From Mediterraneibacter hominis (GTDB lineage Bacteria; Bacillota; Clostridia; Lachnospirales; Lachnospiraceae): a stretch of 64,000 bases of DNA. Of the stretch, positions 8,763-17,280 are shown piece after piece; position 1 is the stretch's first letter, and every line of letters begins with the position of its first letter. The stretch spans positions 1,736,001 to 1,800,000 of the forward strand of contig NZ_JACOPF010000001.1 of assembly GCF_014287475.1 (NCBI RefSeq). Direction: 5' to 3'. The notes beneath the pieces are model-generated. The model worked only from the letters and a program-made list of their open reading frames with translations. It had not been told where the DNA came from and ran no database searches. A program made the translations under genes and the position numbers.

Positions 8763-9869
8763 TTATTCTGCTTCAAGTGCTTTGCAAAGCACTTCTGCTA
8801 CTATATCTGCCTCTTCTTTATATAAATTTAAAGGGCTGATATATACGGCATTGTTTATTCTATCCTCTCCTATATAAATTCTTTCTTTTTTCAAAAAACT
8901 TACAATTTTTTCAGAACTATTTTTTTCAGAAAGATAACAAAATAATCTGGGATATTTTTGGCCTACCGGTCCCCGTTCGATAATTTTTAACGTAATCTCC
9001 TTTTCTATTTTTGCTACTCTTTCAGAAATCCTTCGCAAAATCTCACGAAGTTCGCCATCTCTTTTTTCTTCATCCTGAAGTACATAGTTTTCAAGTGCTA
9101 TATACAACCCTGCCATTGCTTCTCTGGACGTTTTTGATACACGACAGATTCCATGTTCCGGCGCACCAAACCGAATGCATCTTTCAATCCACTGTCTCGT
9201 TCCAAAAATCACACCACTGTCCTGCGGACCGCATAAAGTTTTTCCTCCGCTAAAAATCACCATATCCGCCCCCGCTTGTGTAAACCTTTTCAGGTTTTCT
9301 TTCGGTGGAAGCTGTGCCGCGGCATCTACAATAACGGGTACATTGTATTTCTTTGCTATCGCAATTACAGTTTCTAGTGGAAGTGACCCTCTTTGATATA
9401 ATGTAGATGCAAAATAGACCACCCCTGCTGTTTTTTCATTGATAGAACCTTCCAATTCCATCTCTAGTGTTTCGTCCGCATCACCAATTTCCACAATATC
9501 TGCACCACTAACTGCCAATGCTGCATCATACGCGTTTCTTTGTGCCCGCATAACAATAAATTCTCTTTTTGTCCCTAGAATTTCAGGTAATTTCCTATAA
9601 TAATATTCACTGTCTTCTGCAATACAGATACAAGCACATAGCAGCAGCGCTCCTTCTGCACCATTTGTAAAATATGCCGCCTCATTTCCTGTTAATTCCG
9701 CTGCTTTCTTTCCAAATTGAATCTGCATTTGCTTAAGATCCACAAAAGAAGCGGCAGCTTCCTTCATCGCCTGCAATGTATTCTCCGCCATCCTGCTTCC
9801 GCCATACATAGTATAGGTATCATGCGCATTAATATACGGAATAATTCCGTTTTTCTCGTAAAAATCCAT
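8763..9869 (-). CDS. SelA-like PLP enzyme, DgaE-type (aminosugar-acid ammonia-lyase-like)
   Basis: The 368-residue protein is a fold-type I PLP enzyme. Visible signs are YFTNGAEGALLLCACICIA, VPVIVDAAAQLPP with the ring-stacking Asp near 182, and FSGGKTLCGPQDSG with the Schiff-base Lys near 210. Relatives include D-glucosaminate-6-phosphate ammonia-lyase (DgaE) and archaeal SelA-like proteins. It would dehydrate/deaminate a 2-amino sugar acid to a 2-oxo-3-deoxy acid. I prefer the ATG at 9869, which has AAAGGAG eight bases upstream, over the TTG at 9890 that would overlap the SDR stop. The tandem RidA genes and the EF_0837-like amidohydrolase support an ammonia-releasing step. Confidence 0.82.
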   Translation of the reverse strand: MDFYEKNGIIPYINAHDTYTMYGGSRMAENTLQAMKEAAASFVDLKQMQIQFGKKAAELTGNEAAYFTNGAEGALLLCACICIAEDSEYYYRKLPEILGTKREFIVMRAQRNAYDAALAVSGADIVEIGDADETLEMELEGSINEKTAGVVYFASTLYQRGSLPLETVIAIAKKYNVPVIVDAAAQLPPKENLKRFTQAGADMVIFSGGKTLCGPQDSGVIFGTRQWIERCIRFGAPEHGICRVSKTSREAMAGLYIALENYVLQDEEKRDGELREILRRISERVAKIEKEITLKIIERGPVGQKYPRLFCYLSEKNSSEKIVSFLKKERIYIGEDRINNAVYISPLNLYKEEADIVAEVLCKALEAE

Positions 9870-9886
9870 TCTTTGTTCTCCTTTAC

Positions 9887-10675
9887 TCAATGAGCTTTAA
9901 TGCTTGCGCCTCCGTCCACCATGAGAATCTGACCTGTCGTATACGTTGACATATCACTTGCCAGATAAAGTGCGGCATCTGCTATATTTTCCATTGTTCC
10001 CGGTTCTAATGGCTGCATCCGATATAAAAGTTCCATAAATCGTTCTCTTTCCTCTCCCTCCGGATATGTCTGAATTTCATCTATCATATTGTCACTCATA
10101 ATCAAACCCGGACAGATGCAATTTACACGGATACCTTCTGATGCATAATCTAGTGCCATTGCACGAGATGTCGCATTCATCGCACCCTTTGTTCCCGCAT
10201 AGATTCCAAATCCTGGCATTGTTTCTACACTGTGTATTGAAGAAATATTTATAATATTTCCGTTCTTCCGTTCTCGCATTCCCGGTAAAAAAATTTTAGA
10301 AAAGCGAAGAAAACTTTTATAATTCACGGAAATCATTTTCTCCACCTGTTCTTCCGTACATTCATCGACTCTGCCATGGTCATTGATCCCTACTGTATTC
10401 ACCAATATGTCAATACCGCCAAAGTCTTCTAAAATCTGTATTCCTACCTGCTCAACATTCTCTTTATTTCCAAGTTCCACTTCATATCCGCGGCTTTTGG
10501 GGGATACTTCTTGTATTTCTTTGATTGTCTGGCAAAGGCGTGGCACGTTCTTCCCGCCCACCGCCACAACAGCTCCCTGTGACGCAAATAATAATGCAAT
10601 TTCTTTTCCGATCCCCCGGGCTCCTGTTGTGACAAATACTCGTTTTCCCTCTAATAACCGATTATAATTCTTCAT
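9887..10675 (-). CDS. SDR family NAD(P)-dependent oxidoreductase
   Basis: The 262-residue protein is a classical short-chain dehydrogenase: nucleotide motif TTGARGIGKEIALLF near residue 16, NTVGIND, catalytic Ser in NISSIHS, and YAGTKGA giving the YxxxK pair. The C-terminal TTGQILMVDGGA is standard. Close family types are 3-oxoacyl-ACP reductases and gluconate 5-dehydrogenases. Here it probably oxidises or reduces a sugar or sugar acid; the direction is not readable. It is the first enzyme gene after the regulator, 23 bases below it, and precedes the PLP enzyme by 17 bases. Confidence 0.9.
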   Translation of the reverse strand: MKNYNRLLEGKRVFVTTGARGIGKEIALLFASQGAVVAVGGKNVPRLCQTIKEIQEVSPKSRGYEVELGNKENVEQVGIQILEDFGGIDILVNTVGINDHGRVDECTEEQVEKMISVNYKSFLRFSKIFLPGMRERKNGNIINISSIHSVETMPGFGIYAGTKGAMNATSRAMALDYASEGIRVNCICPGLIMSDNMIDEIQTYPEGEERERFMELLYRMQPLEPGTMENIADAALYLASDMSTYTTGQILMVDGGASIKAH

Positions 10676-10698
10676 ACCAGCTCTCCCGTTTTTATAAT

Positions 10699-11733
10699 TT
10701 ATCCATGATACTCACAAACGGTCTCCCGTTCTATAATCTTAGTTTCATACATTTTTCTTACAGGCATTTTCATATCTGTATTACTCAACCGTTCACTCAC
10801 CAATCGGATACTATCCATTCCAATCGTATACAACGGCTGTTCTACCGTTGTAATTTCCGGTCCCCTGTATCGATCCGGTAAAATTCTTTGATTATCAAAT
10901 CCCATGATCGAAATATCTTCCGGAACTCTTAATCCTCGGTCAAGCGCCGCCCGTACAGCATAGCTGGCAAGCGCATCATCAGAACAAAAAACTGCCGTAG
11001 GTCTTTCTTCCAGATCTAAAAGTGCATTCATTCTCTCATACCCACTTCTATAATCCGCCGACGAATACTGAATATATCCCTCTTTCACTTCAAGATCAGC
11101 TTCCTGCATCGCCTGTATGTAGCCATTAAATCGCTCGATCGTAACCTTTTTATTCGGATTTCCACAAATATGTGCAATCTTTCGATGTTTCTTCTCTTTC
11201 AAATAATTCACTGCATTTTTTGCGCCGCCAAAATTATCGATCAGTAATTTATTACACTGTAAAGACGGTACATCATTTTCAATCATCACAAATTCTATCT
11301 GCTCATTATCCTGTATATACTTGATCATGCTTTCATCGCTTCGGTAAGAACCATATAGGATAACCGCATCCACTACACCATTCGAAAGGTATTTTACATA
11401 ATTCTCTTTACTTTTCACATCTCCGCCCAGCGCACTGCAAAATACAACCGAATAACTTGTCTGCTGTGCAGCCGTTTCAAATCCTTTGATCAAATCATAA
11501 AAAAATGGATCATGCAGATTATTTACTACAATTCCAATCGCGTTGGTTCTTTGCCTCACGAGAGATCTTGCCGCTGTATTGGGACTATACCCTAATTCCT
11601 TGATAACCTCCTGTACCTTCTCCGAAATCTGTTGTGTTACTCCATCTTTATTATTTACAACTCTGGAAACCGTAGCCGTTGACACATTCGCTTTCTTCGC
11701 CACATCTTTGATACTAACTCTCCTGTTTTCCAT
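10699..11733 (-). CDS. LacI family transcriptional regulator of the region 1 operon
   Basis: The 344-residue protein starts MENRRVSIKDVAKKANVSTA, the usual LacI helix-turn-helix, with TATVSRVVNN as recognition helix and a periplasmic-binding-protein-like effector domain (GIVVNNLHDPFFYDLIKGFE, RPTAVFCSDDALASYAV, DISIMGFDNQRILP). The ATG at 11733 is chosen because GGGGGA lies seven bases upstream; a GTG at 11748 overlaps that site. It is first in the operon and is preceded by a consensus promoter with an operator on the start point, so autoregulation is likely. Confidence 0.93.
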   Translation of the reverse strand: MENRRVSIKDVAKKANVSTATVSRVVNNKDGVTQQISEKVQEVIKELGYSPNTAARSLVRQRTNAIGIVVNNLHDPFFYDLIKGFETAAQQTSYSVVFCSALGGDVKSKENYVKYLSNGVVDAVILYGSYRSDESMIKYIQDNEQIEFVMIENDVPSLQCNKLLIDNFGGAKNAVNYLKEKKHRKIAHICGNPNKKVTIERFNGYIQAMQEADLEVKEGYIQYSSADYRSGYERMNALLDLEERPTAVFCSDDALASYAVRAALDRGLRVPEDISIMGFDNQRILPDRYRGPEITTVEQPLYTIGMDSIRLVSERLSNTDMKMPVRKMYETKIIERETVCEYHG

Positions 11734-11762
11734 TGTACTTTCCCCCACTTCGCGCTCTATAT

Positions 11763-11774
11763 GTAAACGTTTAA
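11763..11774. promoter_or_regulatory. LacI-type operator GTAAACGTTTAA (operator 2)
   Basis: The ten-base core TAAACGTTTA is a perfect palindrome and differs from operator 1 at one outer base. It lies in the LacI leader, 30 bases upstream of the start codon and about 90 bases from operator 3, a spacing that would allow looping. Confidence 0.6.
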
Positions 11775-11851
11775 CCCGAAAACATCTTCATCTTCTGTAA
11801 AAATCTATATAAACCTCACGTTTTATTGTAAATATGATTTCCAACTTACTT

Positions 11852-11863
11852 GTAAACGTTTTC
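11852..11863. promoter_or_regulatory. LacI-type operator GTAAACGTTTTC (operator 3)
   Basis: This site matches operator 1 except for one base in the right half. It starts three bases downstream of the minus-strand -10 box at 11867-11872, so a bound repressor would block the start point directly. Confidence 0.65.
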
Positions 11864-11866
11864 TTG

Positions 11867-11896
11867 ATTATATATCTCTCTCCTTTCATTTGTCAA
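11867..11896 (-). promoter_or_regulatory. promoter of the LacI/region 1 operon
   Basis: On the minus strand TTGACA (11891-11896) and TATAAT (11867-11872) are separated by 18 bases. Both boxes match the sigma-70/SigA consensus exactly. The operator at 11852-11863 covers the expected start point. Confidence 0.75.
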
Positions 11897-11981
11897 CATG
11901 TATATCTAAACTATATTTTTTTTATTTATTTTGTTTAATTTGTCCACGTGTTTTTTATAACTATTTACTAAAACTCTTGTA

Positions 11982-12010
11982 TTGACATCTTCATTTGCTT
12001 TTCTTAATAT
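11982..12010 (+). promoter_or_regulatory. promoter of the ROK kinase gene
   Basis: TTGACA (11982-11987) and TAATAT (12005-12010) are spaced by exactly 17 bases on the plus strand. The predicted transcript has a leader of roughly 115 bases containing the inverted repeat at 12048-12090. Confidence 0.65.
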
Positions 12011-12047
12011 AAAATTAACTGTTTCATCTCTTCACAGTTACAAATAA

Positions 12048-12090
12048 TGTCAGTATACGAAGGATACTATGTTTCTCTTGTATACTGACA
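12048..12090. repeat. inverted repeat in the ROK kinase leader
   Basis: TGTCAGTATAC (12048-12058) and GTATACTGACA (12080-12090) are perfect 11-base inverted copies around a 21-base loop. Each arm holds the palindrome GTATAC, and the arm centres are 32 bases apart, about three DNA turns. It could be a pair of operator half-sites or an RNA hairpin. No U-run follows, so it is not an ordinary terminator. Confidence 0.55.
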
Positions 12091-12133
12091 CTACATTTCC
12101 AAAAAATAAAAAGGATGGAGAATAGCAGAAACT

Positions 12134-13057
12134 ATGGAAAATATGATAATCGGAATTGATCTGGGCGGCACAAATTTGAGAATTGGAGCTGTAAACAATA
12201 AAAATAACTTAATCAAACCACTTGTTCTGAAAAGTGAGTGCATTGCAAGCTCCCCTTCTCCTATTAGCACGCTCTGTAAGTTGATTGAGGAATATCTGTG
12301 CGACACAAATATCACCCATATCGACGCCATTTCTATTGGTGTTCCTTCTTCCGTAGAAAATGACAATGCCACGGTAATATGTACAACAAATATCCGGAAT
12401 CAATCTGGGGAAGCTGTCTTTTCACATGTAAATATCGCAGAAAATATTAAAAAACACTTCCACGTTCCTGTTTTTGTAAATAATGATGTCAACAATCTAA
12501 TGTTATATGACACGCTAACCCATCATCTTGAGGATAAAAAGGTTCTGGTTGGAATTTATATCGGTACAGGTGTCGGCGCTTCTGTAATCATTAACGGAGA
12601 CTTTTTAAAAGGGAAAAATGGGGCTGCACTTGATCTTGGACACATTCCCTATTATGGCAAAAAAGAACTCTGTAGCTGTGGAAAAAAAGGATGCTGTGAA
12701 TGCTATGCTTCTGGTTGGCGCTTACAGCAAATTCGGAAAGAATATTATCCCGATTCCCCGATCAGCGAATTATTTACATTACACAAAACAGAAGATCCTC
12801 TACTAGATTTTGTATCAGCCTGTGCTAATATATATGCAATTATGGCAACCATATTTAATCCAGATGCACTGATCATCGGAGGCGGCATTCCTGAAATGAA
12901 AGATTTCCCAAAAGAACAGTTCGAAAAGGAAATTAATGCCTCTGTCGGAAAAGATGTGCTGTCTTATGGATTTGATGTTATTTATTCTACTCCATTTGTA
13001 GGAAAAGGAATCATCGGAGCCGCTATATTCGCAAGAAAAATGCTGCTGAAATCTTAA
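12134..13057 (+). CDS. ROK family sugar kinase, allose-kinase-like (copy 1)
   Basis: The 307-residue protein has the ATP motif IGIDLGGTNLRIGAV at the N-terminus, the acceptor loop LGHIPYYG, the ROK zinc motif CSCGKKGCCECY and the late segment PDALIIGGGIPEMKDFP, which resembles E. coli allose kinase AlsK. It should phosphorylate a hexose or related sugar in the cytoplasm. A second relative is encoded at 41680-42621. It is transcribed divergently from the LacI operon. The ribosome site is weak (GGAG 13 bases before the ATG), and ATG four codons in is an alternative start. Confidence 0.85.
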   Translation: MENMIIGIDLGGTNLRIGAVNNKNNLIKPLVLKSECIASSPSPISTLCKLIEEYLCDTNITHIDAISIGVPSSVENDNATVICTTNIRNQSGEAVFSHVNIAENIKKHFHVPVFVNNDVNNLMLYDTLTHHLEDKKVLVGIYIGTGVGASVIINGDFLKGKNGAALDLGHIPYYGKKELCSCGKKGCCECYASGWRLQQIRKEYYPDSPISELFTLHKTEDPLLDFVSACANIYAIMATIFNPDALIIGGGIPEMKDFPKEQFEKEINASVGKDVLSYGFDVIYSTPFVGKGIIGAAIFARKMLLKS

Positions 13058-13141
13058 ATAAAAGGAGAACTGTCTCATAATAACAATGTACAAAATTCAC
13101 AGAATTTATAGCTTAATTTTATAAAATTCACTTATTTCTCT

Positions 13142-13819
13142 TCATAGAAGAATATGCTCCAACAGCTTTATTACATCAAACAATGTATCAAACCGGTGCC
13201 AGATAAGCTTTCTTGTCTCTTCCGCCGGTTCCACCATATCCGGAATCATAATCGGGCGCATACCCGCCCCATATGCGGACTGTATACCTGAAGGCGCATC
13301 CTCCAGCGCGATTGTATTCTCCGGTCTTGTACCGATTATACGGCATGCTTTCTCATAGATCTCCGGATCTGGTTTGCTTCTTGTCACCATATCCCCACAG
13401 ACTACACCATCAAAGTAGCCAAATATTCCCAGTCGGGTTAAATTTTCCTGCGCATGCTGTCTGCGAGACGAAGTGGCAAGGCCCGTCTTAAGTCCGCGTT
13501 CCTTCGCGAAGAGAAGCAGCTCCTTTGCCCCCGGCTTTATATCCAGCCCTTCTGTATCTACGATTTCATGGAATTTCTGTCTTGTCATAGCAGTAAATTT
13601 CTCCATCGGAAAGTCCTCCGCTATATGTTTCCTAAAATATTCCTCTCTGCCTGCCACATTCATACCGATCGTATGATAAATGTGAGAGCCAATATCCGGA
13701 TACCCTAAGATTTTCCCCACATGCTCCCAGGATCTCTGCACTATTTTTTCAGAATCTACGAGCAGTCCATCCATATCAAAAACCAGCCCCTCTATCGGCG
13801 CTGGTTTCTTCTGGCTCAT
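13142..13819 (-). CDS. HAD-superfamily phosphatase, beta-phosphoglucomutase-like subfamily
   Basis: The 225-residue protein has the HAD motif [14 protein letters not shown] with nucleophile Asp15 and Asp17, a small helical cap, motif II TGLATSS, the lysine in [10 protein letters not shown] and motif [18 protein letters not shown]. Family members are sugar-phosphate or nucleotide phosphatases and beta-phosphoglucomutases. Its start overlaps the xpt stop by four bases, with AGGAGGAG upstream, so the two genes are coupled. The substrate is not readable. Confidence 0.88.
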   Translation of the reverse strand: MSQKKPAPIEGLVFDMDGLLVDSEKIVQRSWEHVGKILGYPDIGSHIYHTIGMNVAGREEYFRKHIAEDFPMEKFTAMTRQKFHEIVDTEGLDIKPGAKELLLFAKERGLKTGLATSSRRQHAQENLTRLGIFGYFDGVVCGDMVTRSKPDPEIYEKACRIIGTRPENTIALEDAPSGIQSAYGAGMRPIMIPDMVEPAEETRKLIWHRFDTLFDVIKLLEHILL

Positions 13820-14409
13820 TGCTTCTCCTCCTGGGGACGAAACTGAATACTTCCAGTCTGTGCATCCATTCCGTCCACGATCGCAAGAGATTCTAACTGA
13901 AAGCCCAAATTCCTTATGATTCTTCCACCGGACTGAAATCCCTTCTCAATGGCGATTCCGATTCCCTCCACAGTCGCACCTGCGGCCTGCACAATCTGAA
14001 TTAACCCCTGCAAAGCACAGCCGTTGGCAAGAAAATCGTCGATAATCAATACATGATCTTCTGGCCCTAAAAACTTCTGTGCGACGATCACATGATTTTT
14101 ACATTTATGAGTAAAAGACTCTACCTCTGCCACATACATTTCTCCGTCCAGATTGATACTCTGCGACTTTTTTGCGAAAACAACAGGAACATGAAAATGC
14201 TGCGCCGTAATACAGGCGATCCCGATCCCGGATGCCTCAATCGTGAGAATTTTATTAATGTGCCTGCCGGCAAAACGCCGTTTAAATTCTCCTCCCATCT
14301 CCTCCAACAATTCAATGTCCATCTGATGATTCAAAAAGCTGTCTACCTTTAATACATTTCCTTCTTTGACTACTCCGTCTTTCACGATCCGTTCTTCTAA
14401 AAAATTCAT
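13816..14409 (-). CDS. xpt: xanthine phosphoribosyltransferase
   Basis: The 197-residue protein begins [20 protein letters not shown], the usual Xpt opening, and has the PRPP-binding motif [17 protein letters not shown] plus [10 protein letters not shown]. It converts xanthine and PRPP to XMP in purine salvage. The ATG at 14409 gives the family length; a TTG at 14436 would add nine residues and overlap the DUF624 gene. Xpt genes often sit behind a purine riboswitch; here it is the second gene of an operon headed by DUF624, and I see no purine-riboswitch motif upstream. Confidence 0.93.
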   Translation of the reverse strand: MNFLEERIVKDGVVKEGNVLKVDSFLNHQMDIELLEEMGGEFKRRFAGRHINKILTIEASGIGIACITAQHFHVPVVFAKKSQSINLDGEMYVAEVESFTHKCKNHVIVAQKFLGPEDHVLIIDDFLANGCALQGLIQIVQAAGATVEGIGIAIEKGFQSGGRIIRNLGFQLESLAIVDGMDAQTGSIQFRPQEEKQ

Positions 14410-14422
14410 CTCTCCAACCTTT

Positions 14423-15046
14423 CTAATTCGTTTCAAATATTTTAAATACTCTTTTTAAAATATACGCATTTAACCATGTCACTATCGAAACTCCGATTCC
14501 CATCCAGATTGGAACCGACAAAAGAATTGTCCGTACAGTAAGCAGGGAAGCTGCCACGGGAACTACTACAACTACCATCATCAAAAACGTAAAGGGCAGT
14601 TTCGCAATGGACAAAATCACTGCATTTTTCAATGTTGCTTTCGTACTGTTCTCATATCGGGCAAGCAAAGGAAACACATATAAGAATATAGCAAACAACC
14701 AAAAACTAAAAAATCCAAATATTACCTGAAATACAATCCGTATAGTCCCTTCTAAGGAACGAGCCATATTTAGATCCACCGAAAGAATCAAGCCCAGTGC
14801 TGCAATCAGCAGCCACACGATGGTAGCTTGTTTGAAATTCTGCTTAAATGCTTTGAAAAAGCTTCGGGCAATATATCCTTCTTCGTTTCTTACGATTTTC
14901 TGCATCACAGAATACAAAGCTGTTGTCGATGCGCCGATTGTCACGATCGGAATCGAACAGACCAGCCACAAAATGTTGAGAATCACAAAATCACAGATAC
15001 GCGAAAGCGCCCTTGTAACAACATTGTCGGTTATATTAAACTTCAT
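14423..15046 (-). CDS. DUF624 (YesL-like) membrane protein
   Basis: The 207-residue protein has five likely membrane helices and the DUF624 opening [25 protein letters not shown] is split over residues 3-27, followed by [15 protein letters not shown]. YesL-like proteins are usually found next to glycan ABC importers; their function is unknown. Here it leads a small operon with xpt and the HAD phosphatase instead. Assignment rests on the conserved N-terminal half. Confidence 0.8.
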   Translation of the reverse strand: MKFNITDNVVTRALSRICDFVILNILWLVCSIPIVTIGASTTALYSVMQKIVRNEEGYIARSFFKAFKQNFKQATIVWLLIAALGLILSVDLNMARSLEGTIRIVFQVIFGFFSFWLFAIFLYVFPLLARYENSTKATLKNAVILSIAKLPFTFLMMVVVVVPVAASLLTVRTILLSVPIWMGIGVSIVTWLNAYILKRVFKIFETN

Positions 15047-15298
15047 AATGTATATCGCCTTTCTTCTTAATGTTCTGCCGAAACCCGAAGGGAATGGGTT
15101 ACGATGTGTCTTTTAAAATATAGTATAGCATATCTTGTGCCTGTAGGAACACAAAAATTATCTCTTTTTATCTCCCACCGCGGCGTATGTATCCTGCCGG
15201 AAGAATAACGAATGTACTTTGCACATTCTCGCGCCGAAGCCTGACAGTGTCAGCAATCATTTTCTAGCTGCACGCAGTACGCATCCCCAGAGTTTTTT

Positions 15299-15324
15299 TG
15301 TATAGGAAGAAAATTTCCTATACA
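15299..15324. repeat. palindromic repeat with TGTATAGGAA arms
   Basis: TGTATAGGAA and TTCCTATACA form a perfect ten-base stem around six bases. A run of seven T lies before the left arm and no T-run after the right arm on either strand, so it is not a standard terminator. It resembles the larger palindrome at 22334-22379. Confidence 0.55.
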
Positions 15325-15332
15325 TGAATAAA

Positions 15333-15353
15333 GAGCCTGCTTTTTGCAGACTC
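15333..15353 (-). terminator. terminator of tRNA-Gly
   Basis: On the minus strand GAGTCTGC, an A5 loop, and GCAGGCTC form an eight-pair stem (one G-U), followed by TTTATT. It lies 31 bases after the tRNA 3' end. Confidence 0.65.
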
Positions 15354-15383
15354 AAAGGGTATTTTATTTTTAGGTATGAAAAA

Positions 15384-15454
15384 AGCGGGTGATGGGAATC
15401 GAACCCACGTATCCAGCTTGGAAGGCTGGTGTTCTACCATTGAACTACACCCGC
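15384..15454 (-). tRNA. tRNA-Gly (anticodon TCC)
   Basis: The minus strand reads GCGGGTGTAGTTCAATGG at the 5' end, an anticodon arm CCAGC-CTTCCAA-GCTGG with anticodon TCC, the T-arm GGGTTCGAATCCC region and the closing CACCCGC plus discriminator T. The acceptor stem pairs seven of seven bases. Length is 71 nucleotides and CCA is not encoded. Confidence 0.96.
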
Positions 15455-15533
15455 ATCATCTCTGACACAAGTGGTATATTACCATATGTGTGTTCAAATT
15501 GCAAGTGTTTTTTTAATATTCCTCATAATTTTT

Positions 15534-15621
15534 GTAACAGTTCAGCTATACAGTGTGCGGGAAGCATAAAACATGCTTGCATGTTTTTGCGAGCGTACAT
15601 CTGTATGAGCTGAACTGTTAC
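15534..15621. repeat. 88-base structured inverted-repeat element
   Basis: GTAACAGTTCAGCT (15534-15547) and AGCTGAACTGTTAC (15608-15621) are perfect 14-base inverted copies. The pairing continues inside with ATACAG/CTGTAT after one bulged base. The 47-base centre holds a second hairpin around AAACATGC/GCATGTTT. It lies between tRNA-Gly and the GPH symporter gene, outside any coding frame. It may be an intergenic repeat element or a structured RNA. Confidence 0.7.
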
Positions 15622-15744
15622 TAATTTTTATTGCAGCCCGGCCCGTAACCTTAACAGGTATAGCCAGGCTGTATCTAAATTTTAGCAGTTTTAGTTCCGG
15701 CAGGCGTACAGCTTACGCCTCTTTCACTGTCTTGTGTCAGACCT

Positions 15745-17280
15745 TTACTTTTTTTCCTCTAAATCTTTCAGCGTTTTCCACTTTTCCATCGCTTCTTCTA
15801 TATCCATTCCTTCACTGACCGCCTGTTTACGCGCTGCGTTGACTTCCTGAATTTCCCGCATCCTGTCTCCAGATAAGCTGTAACGGTGCATTGCGTACAA
15901 GGTGAGTATCCACGCAATCATAGGAATGATACAGAACAGTACGATCACAACCCATTTCATTCCCTCCATATAAGGAGTGTTTGTATCTGGAAGCTTCTGG
16001 ATTCCGATTGCCATGACTGCAATCCCCACGACCGTAGACCCCAGTGATGATACCAGCTTATCAACCAGACTGAACAAAGTTCCCATAATACCCGGCACGT
16101 ATTTTCCACTCCTGTACGTTTCATAATCCGAGCAGTCCGCAACCATAGGAATCGGCATATCTGCCGTAGAATAATACGCGCCATAGCCAACTGCATAACA
16201 AAGTATAAATAAAATCGTATAGAGATTCAGATGACTAAGTGACAGAGTCGTAAGCACACTGCCTTCTTTCCAGAACAGCAGGAGTGCCAATACCCCGACA
16301 TAGCAGATAAGTGCCACCCTTGTATACTGTGCCAGAGCTGCTTTCTGCCCCTTTTTCTGTGCAGTTCTTACACTGAGCAAAAAGAAGGGCACAGAAGCCG
16401 CATAACAGATGATATATATGGGAAGATACAGCCCGCTGTAGTTTCCCATCATAGAGGCATAGAGCATACATGCTACACTGGCATTTGTTGCAATGGAAAA
16501 TGCCAGCTTCGTACTTCCTCCTGCCAGCATAAGCATGCGCAGCTCCTTGTTCTTCACAAGAATATCCGCATATTCTTTCAGCTTTACCTTTTCTTTCTTC
16601 TCTCCCGCAATTCCAAAGTATTCCGGTCGGTCTTTCTCCCAGATTCCAATCACCGCAAGCAGAGTAAGCACTGCGGAAAGAATGATGGCAAGCGGAATTA
16701 CAAAATTAAAAAATGCCTCCGAACCGTATCCTACTTTTCCGCCTACCACTGTCGCCACAATCTGAATCAAGCCCATGCCGACCAGTGAAGCAACTGTATT
16801 GAATATAGTAAATAAAGGGCGCTGTTTCGGATCGTTGGTAAGTACCGTCTGGCCGGAACGTGTACACGCCGTCTGAAACGTATACCCGATAACATAGAGC
16901 ATATACATCAACACAAATCCCGTATAACGTAGCCACATCATGTCTTCTGGGATCATACGGGTTCCGAAATACAAAATCACCGCAGACACCGCCATGATTC
17001 CATTTCCCAGGATAATATATGGGCGGAATTTCCCTAGTTTTCCAGATGTTTTATCTATGAGCATCCCAATAATCGGGTCGGTAAACGCGTCAAAGACGCG
17101 CATTACCGTCACCATTGTCGTAGCAAACATCAAAGCAAGCCCCAGAACACCGTTCGCATGGTACGCTATATAATTCATCGTCAGGATGTAGTATACATTT
17201 GTCGCACCATTGTTGAAGGGGAAAAGCACCAACTGATAGAGCTTTGCCCGATTTACTGATGCCGCTTTTATCTCATTCAT
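15745..17280 (-). CDS. GPH-family (glycoside-pentoside-hexuronide) cation symporter
   Basis: The 511-residue protein has about twelve membrane segments. GPH features are VMRVFDAFTDPIIGMLIDKT (residues about 58-80), GKFRPYIILGNG, and YYSTADMPIPMVADCSDYE in the second half. It should bring in a glycoside or oligosaccharide with Na+ or H+. Its start overlaps the GH3 stop by four bases, so transporter and glycosidase are coupled. The C-terminal tail of about 40 charged residues is cytoplasmic. Confidence 0.9.
   Translation of the reverse strand: MNEIKAASVNRAKLYQLVLFPFNNGATNVYYILTMNYIAYHANGVLGLALMFATTMVTVMRVFDAFTDPIIGMLIDKTSGKLGKFRPYIILGNGIMAVSAVILYFGTRMIPEDMMWLRYTGFVLMYMLYVIGYTFQTACTRSGQTVLTNDPKQRPLFTIFNTVASLVGMGLIQIVATVVGGKVGYGSEAFFNFVIPLAIILSAVLTLLAVIGIWEKDRPEYFGIAGEKKEKVKLKEYADILVKNKELRMLMLAGGSTKLAFSIATNASVACMLYASMMGNYSGLYLPIYIICYAASVPFFLLSVRTAQKKGQKAALAQYTRVALICYVGVLALLLFWKEGSVLTTLSLSHLNLYTILFILCYAVGYGAYYSTADMPIPMVADCSDYETYRSGKYVPGIMGTLFSLVDKLVSSLGSTVVGIAVMAIGIQKLPDTNTPYMEGMKWVVIVLFCIIPMIAWILTLYAMHRYSLSGDRMREIQEVNAARKQAVSEGMDIEEAMEKWKTLKDLEEKK

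Larger units (their letters stand above)
11734..12133. other. divergent control region between LacI operon and ROK kinase
   Basis: This 400-base AT-rich gap holds no coding sequence that I can support. It carries a minus-strand promoter (11867-11896), two operator-like palindromes (11763-11774, 11852-11863), a plus-strand promoter (11982-12010) and an inverted repeat in the kinase leader (12048-12090). These are listed separately. Confidence 0.7.
15047..15383. other. intergenic region with repeat-like sequence
   Basis: No gene is supported. The part at 15083-15118 (CCCGAAGGGAATGGGTTACG then ATGTGTCTTTTAAAATATA) resembles 26155-26200 (CCCGTAGGGAATGTATTACG then GTGTGCCCTTTAGGGTATA). Further on are a hairpin repeat (15299-15324) and the tRNA terminator (15333-15353). 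Confidence 0.5.

Noticed and set aside
15047..15383. Purine riboswitch upstream of the xpt operon
   Set aside because: The conserved purine-aptamer core and the usual terminator/antiterminator pair are not visible in this stretch.
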